Positions 1-6,223 of a stretch of DNA of 6,792 nucleotides are shown here, in pieces (positions within the stretch are counted from its first letter, which is position 1; the number at the start of each line of letters is the position of its first letter). A model generated the notes under the pieces. It worked only from the letters and a program-made list of their open reading frames with translations. It searched no databases and was not told the origin of the DNA. The translations under genes and the position numbers were made by a program. The stretch spans positions 1 to 6,792 of the forward strand of contig JBDHVC010000111.1 in the NCBI GenBank assembly GCA_039809495.1, given 5' to 3'. The stretch is from JAFLCL01 sp039809495 (GTDB lineage Bacteria > Myxococcota_A > Polyangia > Polyangiales > Sandaracinaceae).

Positions 1-1409
1 GAGCCGCGCCGCGCGCGCCGGCGCCCCCGGGCTATCCCTCGCCGCCGCAGGCCGCGCCGCCGCACGCCACCCCGCCCAAGCCCGCGCCGCCGCAGCAGGC
101 CGCGCGGGAGAGCGCTGGCTCGCCCTACGATCAGTCGGGCACCGCGATGGTGCCGGTGGAGATGCGCAAGCGCACCCACCGCCTCCTGCTCGAGAACCTC
201 GATCTCGCCTCGCTCGACCGCAACAAGATGGACGACCGGGTGATGCAGCCGAAGGTGCGCGCGGCCCTGCGTCGCATCGTCACCGAGCTCGCGAGCGAGC
301 TGCCGCAGGGCACCGATCACGCCGCCCTCATCGACGAGATCACCGACGAGGCGCTCGGCCTCGGGCCGCTCGAGCGGCTCATCGCCGACGACCTCGTCAG
401 CGAGATCATGGTCGTCGACCCCTACACGATCTACGTCGAGCGGCGCGGCAAGATCTCGAAGACGGCGCTCCGCTTCACCGACGACGAGGCCGTGCGCGCC
501 GTCATCGAGCGCATCGTCACGCCGCTCGGCCGCCGCATCGACGAGTCGACGCCGCTCGTCGACGCGCGCCTCAAGGACGGCTCGCGCGTCAACGCGATCA
601 TCAAGCCGCTCGCGATCCGCGGCTCGTGCATCACGATCCGCAAGTTCGCGAAGACGCCGCTCACGATGGACAACCTCGTCGGCTTCGGCGCCATGACGGA
701 GCCGATGGCGAAGTTCCTCCGGCGCGCGGTGAAGGCCCGCAAGAACACCGTCATCTCGGGCGGCACCGGCTCCGGCAAGACGACGCTGCTCAACGTGCTG
801 AGCTCGGCGATCCCCGAGGACGAGCGCATCGTCACGATCGAGGACGCGGCGGAGCTCCAGCTCAAGCAGCCGCACGTCGTCTCGCTCGAGACGCGCCCCG
901 CGAACATGGAGGGGCGCGGCGAGTACACGATCCGCGACCTCGTGAAGAACGCGCTCCGCATGCGCCCCGACCGCATCATCGTCGGCGAGTGCCGCGGCGG
1001 CGAGGCGCTCGACATGATGCAGGCGATGAACACGGGGCACGAGGGCTCGATGACGACGACCCACGCGAACAGCCCGCGCGAGGCGGTCTCGCGCCTCGAG
1101 ACGCTCGCGCTGATGAGCGGCCTCGATCTGCCGGTGCGCGCGATCCGCGAGCAGCTCGCGAACGCCGTGAACCTCATCCTCCAGCAGACGCGCTTCTCGG
1201 ATGGCTCGAGGCGCGTGACGAGCATCTCGGAGGTCGTCGGGCTCGACGACGATGGAGAGGTCGAGATCCACGAGATCTTCGGCTTCCATCGCACGGGCAC
1301 CGACGCGAACGGCAAGATCGTCGGCGAGCACCGCGCCACGGGCTACCTGCCGTCGTTCGTCGACGACTTCATCGTCCAGGGCCTCGTGACCGACGGCGAC
1401 TACATCTGA
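1..1409 (+). CDS. cpaF: CpaF/TadA-family secretion ATPase, 5'-partial, with Pro/Ala-rich N-terminal linker
   Basis: Cytoplasmic hexameric ATPase of the type II/IV secretion superfamily that would power a Tad pilus or secretion motor through the TadB/TadC platform. The frame is open from the left edge (first full codon at 3). About 46 codons of Pro/Ala/Gln-rich linker precede the first ATG (147), which has no Shine-Dalgarno, so the gene very likely starts upstream; an N-terminal domain such as FHA is my inference. Counting the codon at 3 as residue 1: helical N-terminal domain about 53-125 with the family motif GLGPLE, sensor-like domain about 130-240 (EIMVVDPYTIYVERRGK), then the RecA-like core. 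Walker A GGTGSGKT is at 253-260 (nt 759-782), Walker B RIIVGE at 324-329 with catalytic Glu329, and the His box (TGHEGS, TTTHAN) has His346 and His354. All motifs are intact. The stop lies 7 bases before tadB. The family is near certain; the full length is unknown. Confidence 0.95.
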   Translation, partial: AAPRAPAPPGYPSPPQAAPPHATPPKPAPPQQAARESAGSPYDQSGTAMVPVEMRKRTHRLLLENLDLASLDRNKMDDRVMQPKVRAALRRIVTELASELPQGTDHAALIDEITDEALGLGPLERLIADDLVSEIMVVDPYTIYVERRGKISKTALRFTDDEAVRAVIERIVTPLGRRIDESTPLVDARLKDGSRVNAIIKPLAIRGSCITIRKFAKTPLTMDNLVGFGAMTEPMAKFLRRAVKARKNTVISGGTGSGKTTLLNVLSSAIPEDERIVTIEDAAELQLKQPHVVSLETRPANMEGRGEYTIRDLVKNALRMRPDRIIVGECRGGEALDMMQAMNTGHEGSMTTTHANSPREAVSRLETLALMSGLDLPVRAIREQLANAVNLILQQTRFSDGSRRVTSISEVVGLDDDGEVEIHEIFGFHRTGTDANGKIVGEHRATGYLPSFVDDFIVQGLVTDGDYI

Positions 1410-1416
1410 GCGAGCG

Positions 1417-2283
1417 ATGACCGCGTCCACCTCCACATACTTGATGGGCTACCTCGGGGCGCTGCTCCTCGTCGTCGGCGCGAGCCTCGCGGGCTTCATC
1501 GTGCTCACCGACCCCGAGAGCGCGCCGCGCAAGCGGTGGGCCGAGTACGAGGCGGCGCTCGAGGCGGAGGTGCGGTTCCAGCTCTGGAGGACCACCGGCA
1601 GGTACATCGCGCGCGTCCAGCTCGCGGTCGTCCTCGGCCTCGTGGTCGTCGCCGGGCTCCTCGGGGAGCCGCTGCTCTGGCTGGCGGTCGTCGCCGCGGC
1701 CGGCCTCCCTTGGTTCTACATCCAGAGCGAGCATCAGAAGCGGCTCGCGCAGGTCGAGCTCTTGCTCGACTCGTGGCTCCTGCTCCTCGCCAACGCGCTC
1801 AAGGCCTCTCCCTCGCTCGGCGAGTCCATCAGCAACAGCGCCAAGCTCATCCGGCCGCCGTTCAGCGAGGAGGTGGACCTCGTGATCAAGGAGATGAAGC
1901 TCGGCACGCCGCTCGACGCGGCCATCCTCAACATGTCGGCGCGCCTCAACAGCCGCGTCGTCTCGAGCTCGCTCGCGACGATCCTCGTCGGGCGGCAGAC
2001 GGGCGGAGATCTCCCCCAGATCCTCGAGCAGTCGGCCTCGACGCTGCGCGAGATGCAGCGCCTCGAGGGCGTCGTGCGGACGAAGACCGCGGAGGGGAGG
2101 ATGCAGGCGATCGTCCTCGGCGCGATCCCCTTCGTCCTGCTCGGCATCCTGCACCAGATGGATCCGACCTACCTCGTGCCCTTGGTCGAGACGACGACGG
2201 GGAACATCGTGGTCGTCATCGCCGCCATCCTCTGGCTCGCGGCGATCCTGATGGCGCGGCGCATCCTCACGGTGGACATCTGA
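1417..2283 (+). CDS. tadB: TadB-like inner-membrane platform protein (T2SSF domain)
   Basis: 288-residue polytopic membrane protein of the Tad platform, the partner of TadC and of the CpaF ATPase. Hydrophobic segments lie at about 9-31, 67-102 (probably two close helices), 231-246 and 263-281. The cytosolic T2SSF domain covers about 115-230; it has the LLLLANALKASPSLGESI start and the family-typical GGDLPQILEQSASTLREM block at 196-213. The order N-terminal helix, helix pair, T2SSF domain, C-terminal helices, and the place directly after cpaF, fit TadB (CpaG) rather than a GspF/PilC protein, which carries two T2SSF domains. The ATG at 1417 is 7 bases after the cpaF stop with only a weak purine-rich GAGCGAG before it, so translation is probably coupled. 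The family is confident; the TadB versus TadC distinction rests on order and topology. Confidence 0.9.
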   Translation: MTASTSTYLMGYLGALLLVVGASLAGFIVLTDPESAPRKRWAEYEAALEAEVRFQLWRTTGRYIARVQLAVVLGLVVVAGLLGEPLLWLAVVAAAGLPWFYIQSEHQKRLAQVELLLDSWLLLLANALKASPSLGESISNSAKLIRPPFSEEVDLVIKEMKLGTPLDAAILNMSARLNSRVVSSSLATILVGRQTGGDLPQILEQSASTLREMQRLEGVVRTKTAEGRMQAIVLGAIPFVLLGILHQMDPTYLVPLVETTTGNIVVVIAAILWLAAILMARRILTVDI

Positions 2284-2328
2284 GATGCGAAGGCGCTCGC
2301 CAGAGACGCTCGACCCGCGAGGCGCGCG

Positions 2329-3231
2329 ATGAGCGCCACGATCTACGCCTGGATCGCGATGGCGATGATCGCCGCGGGGATCTTCCTCGGCGTCTTCTCG
2401 CTCACCTCGAGCAAGCCCGAGGACTCGGCCGTCTTCGGCACGAAGGGCCTGCGCCGCCAGCGCGCGCTCGAGGCCGGCGGGCTCTTCGCCGCGTTCGAGC
2501 CGACGATCCGGCTCGTCGCGAGCTGGATCGCCTACTTCCCGCTCGTCGAGCAGCGCCGACAGATCGACGAGCTCCTCAAGCACGCGGGCGACTACCTCGG
2601 GCTCACGGCGAACGAATTCTTCGCGCTCTCGTTCCTCAGCGCGATCGCCGGGAGCGTCCTCGGGCTCGCCCTGCTCAAGTTCGGTGGCATGCCCCCGATC
2701 CTCTTCGTCGTCTTCGGCGCGATGGGCGCGGCGATGCCCTACTTCCAGGTCACCGGCGAGCGCGACCGACGCTTCAAGGAGATCAACCGCGGCCTGCCTC
2801 CGGCGATCGACCTCGCCTCGCTCTGCATGGGCGCGGGCCTCGACTTCCCGGGCTCGATCAAGCAGATCGTGGAGAAGACCCCGAACAAGGAGGACTCGCT
2901 CGTCGAGGAGCTCTCCCGCGTCCTGCAGGAGCTCGATCTCGGCAAGACGCGCCGGCAGGCCCTCGAGAACTTCGCCGACCGCGCGCCGACGGAGGCGGTG
3001 CGCGACTTCGTCGGCGCCGTCGTCCAGGCCGAGGAGAAGGGCAACCCGCTCGGTGAGGTGCTCCGCATCCAGGCGGGCATGCTGCGGATGCGGCGCAGCG
3101 TCATGGCGGAGGAGGCGGCGGCGAAGGCGGCCGTGATGCTCATCGGCCCGCTGATGCTGATCTTCGGGGCCATCATGCTCTGCCTCATGGGGCCCTTCGT
3201 CATCTCGACGGCCCAGTCGGGCATGTTCTGA
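2329..3231 (+). CDS. tadC: TadC-like inner-membrane platform protein (T2SSF domain)
   Basis: 300-residue second platform protein, expected to pair with TadB above the ATPase. Membrane helices are predicted at about 5-25, 98-118, 122-139 and 267-292. The T2SSF domain spans about 155-285, beginning at RGLPPAIDLASLCMGAGLDF. Features typical of TadC are the VVQAEEKGNPLGEVLRIQA block (231-249), the R-x-x-x-x-EEAAAKAAV stretch (256-269) and the terminal PLMLIFGAIMLCLMGPFVI helix. The ATG at 2329 has CGAGG (2318-2322) six bases upstream. A 45-base gap separates it from tadB; it holds no obvious hairpin or promoter, and its only ATG (2285) is out of frame. The stop is 12 bases before the FHA gene. 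TadB and TadC are diverged paralogues with one T2SSF domain each, as is normal for Tad systems. Confidence 0.9.
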   Translation: MSATIYAWIAMAMIAAGIFLGVFSLTSSKPEDSAVFGTKGLRRQRALEAGGLFAAFEPTIRLVASWIAYFPLVEQRRQIDELLKHAGDYLGLTANEFFALSFLSAIAGSVLGLALLKFGGMPPILFVVFGAMGAAMPYFQVTGERDRRFKEINRGLPPAIDLASLCMGAGLDFPGSIKQIVEKTPNKEDSLVEELSRVLQELDLGKTRRQALENFADRAPTEAVRDFVGAVVQAEEKGNPLGEVLRIQAGMLRMRRSVMAEEAAAKAAVMLIGPLMLIFGAIMLCLMGPFVISTAQSGMF

Positions 3232-3243
3232 TCCGGAGCGCGC

Positions 3244-4116
3244 ATGGAAGCCTACGTCGAGATCATTCGTGAAGACGGCTCGCTCGAGCGGACGCGCATC
3301 GAGGGCGACCAGATCACGGTCGGCCGCTCCCCGACCGCCGGGCTGCCGCTCCCCGATCAGCGCGATCTCGAGCCCGAGCACCTCTTGGTCGCGCCGCGCG
3401 GCGAGGGCTGCTGGGTCGCCTGTGCGCAGGAGGCGCGCGTCGAGGCGAAGGTGAACGGGCAGAGCTTCCAGCACGGGATGCTCGCCTGGGGCACGGTCGT
3501 CGAGGTCGGCAACCTGAAGATCCGCGTCGTCGACAAGCTCCCGAAGGAGGTCAAGGACGGCAAGCAGACCTCGCCGATCGTGCTCGTGGGCGGCGTGGCG
3601 GCGGTGCTCATCCTGCTCTGGAGCCTCGGCGGAGAGAGCGGCCCGGCCCTCGAGACGCGGCCCCCCGCGGAGCCGGTCGTGCTCTTCGGGGCCGCCGAGA
3701 CGTGCCCGGCCTCGGGATCGGCCGTGCTCCGGCAGGCCGACCTCTTCTCCGAGATCGCGCTCGCGAAGAGCGAGCGCTACCCCTTCGACCCCTCCGACGG
3801 CGTCGAGTCGGTGCGCCTCTACCGGCGCTCGCAGGCCTGCTACTCGGTCGGCGGCGTCGAGGACGCGGCGACGCAGATGCAGCTCGAGGGGGACTTCATG
3901 CAGCGCCGCGTGGAGGAGGACTACGCCGCCCATCGCCTCCGGCTCGAGCGCGCGCTCGCGCACCAGAGCTACGAGGACGCGCTCTTCGAGACGCAGGCGA
4001 TCCTCGCGATCCTCCGGCGGGAAGACTCGGCGAACCCCTACATCCAATGGCTCACGCGGACGAAGCGCCACCTCGAGCTCCTCGCCGCCCCCGCCCGCGG
4101 AGCGCTCGCCTCGTGA
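3244..4116 (+). CDS. FHA-domain, single-pass membrane protein of the Tad operon
   Basis: 290-residue bitopic protein with three parts. Residues 1-97 form an FHA-type beta-sandwich: VGRSP (26-30) holds the loop Gly-Arg (Arg28), His46 sits at the family position, and Asn71-Gly72 matches the NG motif. The usual Ser three residues before the His is Glu43, so phosphothreonine binding is plausible but not assured. Residues 110-128 are a clear transmembrane helix followed by a short Gly/Pro-rich stretch. Residues about 155-285 are a helical, TPR-like periplasmic domain with two cysteines (154, 199) that could form a disulfide. The inferred topology is FHA in the cytosol next to the ATPases and the C-terminus in the periplasm next to the TPR lipoprotein. 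The ATG has CCGGAG five bases upstream. No classical tad gene matches it. It may be an adaptor or regulator; specific function unknown. Confidence 0.88.
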   Translation: MEAYVEIIREDGSLERTRIEGDQITVGRSPTAGLPLPDQRDLEPEHLLVAPRGEGCWVACAQEARVEAKVNGQSFQHGMLAWGTVVEVGNLKIRVVDKLPKEVKDGKQTSPIVLVGGVAAVLILLWSLGGESGPALETRPPAEPVVLFGAAETCPASGSAVLRQADLFSEIALAKSERYPFDPSDGVESVRLYRRSQACYSVGGVEDAATQMQLEGDFMQRRVEEDYAAHRLRLERALAHQSYEDALFETQAILAILRREDSANPYIQWLTRTKRHLELLAAPARGALAS

Positions 4117-4919
4117 CGCGCTCGACGCTCGCGCCCACGCCGGTCCTCCTCCTCCTCGTCGCGGCGATCGAGGCGACGGTCGGCTGTGGCGGCGCGACGG
4201 CTTCGGAGGAGGTGCAGACGAGCTCGCCGGCGACCGCCGACGACCCGCTGAACGCGGTCACCGCGGAGGAGCTCTTCCGCAGGGGCGTGATCCTCGGGCA
4301 GCGCGGGGACTTCGTGCGCGCGGAGCAGTACCTGCTCGCGGCGCGCCGCCGGAATTTCGACGAGGATCGCGTCATCCCGGCGCTGATGGAGGTCTGCGTG
4401 CGCGCCTCGCGCCTCTCGGCGGCGATCGGCTACGCCGAGCCCTACCTCGAGAGCCACCCCGCGAATTGGTCGCTGCGGATGCTGCTCGGCAGCATCCACC
4501 TCGGCCTCGGCCACCTCGGTGACGCGCGGCAGCACCTCGAGCGAGCGCTCCGCGACGCGAGCGCCCAGGCCGCGAGCCGCGGCGAGCCGGAGCCCGCCGA
4601 GCCGCACTACCTGCTCGGCATCGTGCTCCGCGATCAGGCGGAGATCGTGCTCGCTCGCGAGCACTTCGCGCGCTACCAGGCCCTCGCGCCCGAGGGCACC
4701 CACGCCGAGGAGGTGCGCGCGATCCTCGACGAGCCCATCCCGCATCAGGCGCACCCCATCCCGCCCCCGGTGCGCCCGACGACGGCGCCCACGCGGCTGC
4801 CGAACGCGAGCCCGCTCGGCGGACCGAGCGCGCCGAGCCCGAGCGCGGCGGCGACCGGCGGCGCGCGCACCGGAGCCACGCGCGAGGGCTCGGACGAGAG
4901 CGGAGGCCCATCGTGGTGA
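4113..4919 (+). CDS. TPR-repeat lipoprotein, TadD-like position
   Basis: 268 residues from a GTG start that overlaps the preceding stop (GTGA, 4113-4116); GGAG (4099-4102) lies ten bases upstream. This start is chosen because it gives a short signal sequence (PVLLLLVAAIEATVGC) ending in a lipobox-like T-V-G-C with Cys25 as the lipidated residue. The -3 Thr is not ideal, so lipidation is likely but not certain. Four TPR-like helical pairs follow at about 51-82, 87-117, 119-150 and 163-193, with motifs such as GDFVRAEQYLLAA and GDARQHLERAL. The last 60 residues (206-268) are Pro/Ala/Ser/Gly-rich and look disordered. In tad loci the gene after tadC often encodes TadD, a TPR lipoprotein helping secretin assembly, and this one has the same architecture. 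The frame is open further upstream, but that part overlaps the FHA gene out of frame and is not coding. Confidence 0.85.
   Translation: MTRSTLAPTPVLLLLVAAIEATVGCGGATASEEVQTSSPATADDPLNAVTAEELFRRGVILGQRGDFVRAEQYLLAARRRNFDEDRVIPALMEVCVRASRLSAAIGYAEPYLESHPANWSLRMLLGSIHLGLGHLGDARQHLERALRDASAQAASRGEPEPAEPHYLLGIVLRDQAEIVLAREHFARYQALAPEGTHAEEVRAILDEPIPHQAHPIPPPVRPTTAPTRLPNASPLGGPSAPSPSAAATGGARTGATREGSDESGGPSW
4902..4906 (+). promoter_or_regulatory. Ribosome binding site inside the lipoprotein gene, serving the second ATPase
   Basis: GGAGG lies inside the last codons of the TPR lipoprotein gene. It is 6 bases from the GTG at 4913 and 9 from the GTG at 4916. It supports a genuine non-ATG start for the second ATPase and translational coupling through the overlap. 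Confidence 0.7.
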
Positions 4920-6082
4920 TCCCCAAGGACGTCTTCGATCAGACGCTGCTGAAGTTCCTCGATCCGGTGCGGCCCTTCCTCGACGACCCCTCGGTCAGCG
5001 AGATCATGATCAACGGGCCGAACCAGATCTTCATCGAGCGCAGGGGCAAGCTCACGCTCACCGACGCGCGCTTCGCGTCGCTCGAGGCGCTCGTCGCCGC
5101 GCTCCGCAACCTCGCGCAGTACGTGGGCAAGCACATCGACGAGCAGCGCCCGATCCTCGAGGGGCGCCTGCCGGACGGCTCGCGCGTCGAGGCGGTCCTG
5201 CCGCCCGCGGCGCCCGACGGCCCCTGCGTCGCGATCCGGCGCTTCTTCCGCGAGACGCTCACGGTCGAGAAGCTCATCAACTTCGGCAGCTTCACGCCCG
5301 AGGCGGGAGAATTCCTGCGCAACGTGGTCGCCGTGAAGGAGAACACCGTCGTCGCCGGCGGCACGGGCTCGGGCAAGACCTCGATGCTCAACGCGCTCTC
5401 GGGCTTCATCTCGCACGAGGATCGGATCGTCGTCATCGAGGACAACCGCGAGGTCCAGCTCCAGCAGCCGCACGTCGTGCAGCTCGAGGCGCGCCCGCCC
5501 GACGCGCGCGGCAAGGGAGAGGTCTCGATCCGCCTCCTGTTCAAGGCGACGCTGCGCATGCGGCCCGACCGCATCGTCGTCGGCGAGATCCGCGGCGGCG
5601 AGGCGCTCGATCTCGTCCAGGCGATGACGTCGGGCCACGGCGGCTGCATGTGCACCGTCCACGCGACGTACCCCACCGACACGCTGAACCGCCTCGAGAC
5701 GATGTGCCTGATGAGCGACGTCGAGATCCCGCTCTCGGCGCTCCGCGCGCAGCTCGCCTCGGCGGTCGACATCATCGTCCAGACGGCGCGCCTTCGGGAC
5801 GGCTCGCGCTGCGTCACGCACATCACGGAGGTCTGCGGCTACGACCCCGCGGCGGGCTATCGGCTCGAGGACGTCTTCGTGCGCCGCTACCACGGCGAGG
5901 ACGAGCAGGGGCGCGTCATCTCCACGTTCGAGCCGACGGGCTACGTCCCCGAGTGCACGGAGACGATCCGCGGCTTCGGCCTCGATATCCCGCCGATCAT
6001 CTACCACGCCGCCGAGCAGCGCGCGGCGGCGGGCCTGCCCCCGCTCGGTCGACCGCGCGGGGGCCGCGAGGGCGGCCACTGA
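4913..6082 (+). CDS. cpaF: Second CpaF/TadA-family ATPase, compact paralogue without the long N-terminal domain
   Basis: 389-residue cytoplasmic secretion ATPase, paralogous to the first. It starts almost directly at the sensor-like domain (SVSEIMINGPNQIFIERRGK, about 27-46) and lacks the roughly 70-residue helical N-terminal region and the Pro-rich linker. Walker A GGTGSGKT is at 149-156 (Lys155), Walker B RIVVGE at 220-225 (Glu225), and His242 and His250 form the His box, so it should be catalytically competent. It has seven cysteines (105, 245, 247, 265, 300, 308, 348) against two in the first ATPase; Cys245 and Cys247 sit in the His box (GGCMCTVHAT) where the first has GSMTTTHAN. Two tandem GTG codons (4913, 4916) could start it; both overlap the lipoprotein stop. 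The C-terminal tail is Arg/Gly-rich. It may replace, alternate with or oppose the first ATPase; that role is inference. Confidence 0.95.
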   Translation: MVIPKDVFDQTLLKFLDPVRPFLDDPSVSEIMINGPNQIFIERRGKLTLTDARFASLEALVAALRNLAQYVGKHIDEQRPILEGRLPDGSRVEAVLPPAAPDGPCVAIRRFFRETLTVEKLINFGSFTPEAGEFLRNVVAVKENTVVAGGTGSGKTSMLNALSGFISHEDRIVVIEDNREVQLQQPHVVQLEARPPDARGKGEVSIRLLFKATLRMRPDRIVVGEIRGGEALDLVQAMTSGHGGCMCTVHATYPTDTLNRLETMCLMSDVEIPLSALRAQLASAVDIIVQTARLRDGSRCVTHITEVCGYDPAAGYRLEDVFVRRYHGEDEQGRVISTFEPTGYVPECTETIRGFGLDIPPIIYHAAEQRAAAGLPPLGRPRGGREGGH

Positions 6083-6091
6083 CGGCGCGGG

Positions 6092-6126
6092 GCGGCGCGC
6101 GACGCGGCCGAGGCGCCGCGCTTTCT
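6092..6126 (+). terminator. Possible intrinsic terminator after the second ATPase
   Basis: Nine bases after the stop, GCGGCGC (6092-6098) can pair with GCGCCGC (6113-6119): a 7-bp all-GC stem with a 14-base loop. It is followed by CTTTCT (6121-6126), a short and interrupted T tract. The shape fits a weak Rho-independent terminator at the end of the operon, but chance inverted repeats are common at this GC content. Confidence 0.3.
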
Positions 6127-6128
6127 CG

Positions 6129-6137
6129 TGCTACACC
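6129..6137 (+). promoter_or_regulatory. Possible extended -10 promoter element for the downstream FHA gene
   Basis: TGCTACACC resembles an extended -10 (TG-N-TANNNT with the last T missing) in the only relatively AT-richer part of the spacer, just after the putative terminator and about 85 bases before the next start. No convincing -35 hexamer is seen at the proper distance. No sigma-54 GG-N10-GC pattern was found around the TGTGGCA at 6148-6154. Confidence 0.25.
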
Positions 6138-6210
6138 CGCGCTCCCCTGTGGCAAGCTGAGCGGCGAGCGATGCAGCGCGCCGAGGTTTCGAGTCTCGTG
6201 AGCCGACGTC

Positions 6211-6218
6211 GAGGAGAG
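6211..6218 (+). promoter_or_regulatory. Strong ribosome binding site for the 3' FHA gene
   Basis: GAGGAGAG with the GGAG core at 6213-6216, seven bases before the GTG at 6224. It decides the start: there is no other ATG, GTG or TTG in frame between the in-frame stop at 6158 and 6224. Confidence 0.7.
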
Positions 6219-6223
6219 AGCGC

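Noticed and set aside
990..992. Cys after the Walker B Glu in the first ATPase (GECRGG)
   Set aside because: It looked like an odd substitution, but GECRGGEA is a common variant in the TadA/CpaF family, so it is not notable.
1536..3056. Long plus-strand alternative frame across tadB and tadC, with similar ones at 626-1420 and 4519-6201
   Set aside because: Each starts its codons at the third position of the real gene, so stops are suppressed by GC-rich wobble bases. The products are Arg/Ala/Pro-rich without domains.
1369..4071. A 900-codon open frame on the minus strand across tadB, tadC and the FHA gene
   Set aside because: All three sense genes share one frame, and this antisense frame places its first codon base opposite their third positions, which are nearly always G or C. 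Stop codons start with T, so the frame stays open by composition. The product is a meaningless Arg/Glu/Asp/His-rich string with no fold or RBS.
3702..4112. Upstream extension of the TPR lipoprotein frame
   Set aside because: It overlaps the FHA gene out of frame and is Arg/Ala-rich nonsense. The GTG at 4113 gives a signal sequence and lipobox, and the overlap with the preceding stop fits the operon.
4745..6079. A 444-codon open frame on the minus strand opposite the second ATPase
   Set aside because: It has the same wobble-position artefact: antisense codon position 1 faces sense position 3. The protein is low-complexity, and the sense frame encodes a clear ATPase.
6148..6173. Possible sigma-54 promoter at TGTGGCAAG
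   Set aside because: The required GC at the -12 position, ten bases after the GG, is absent.
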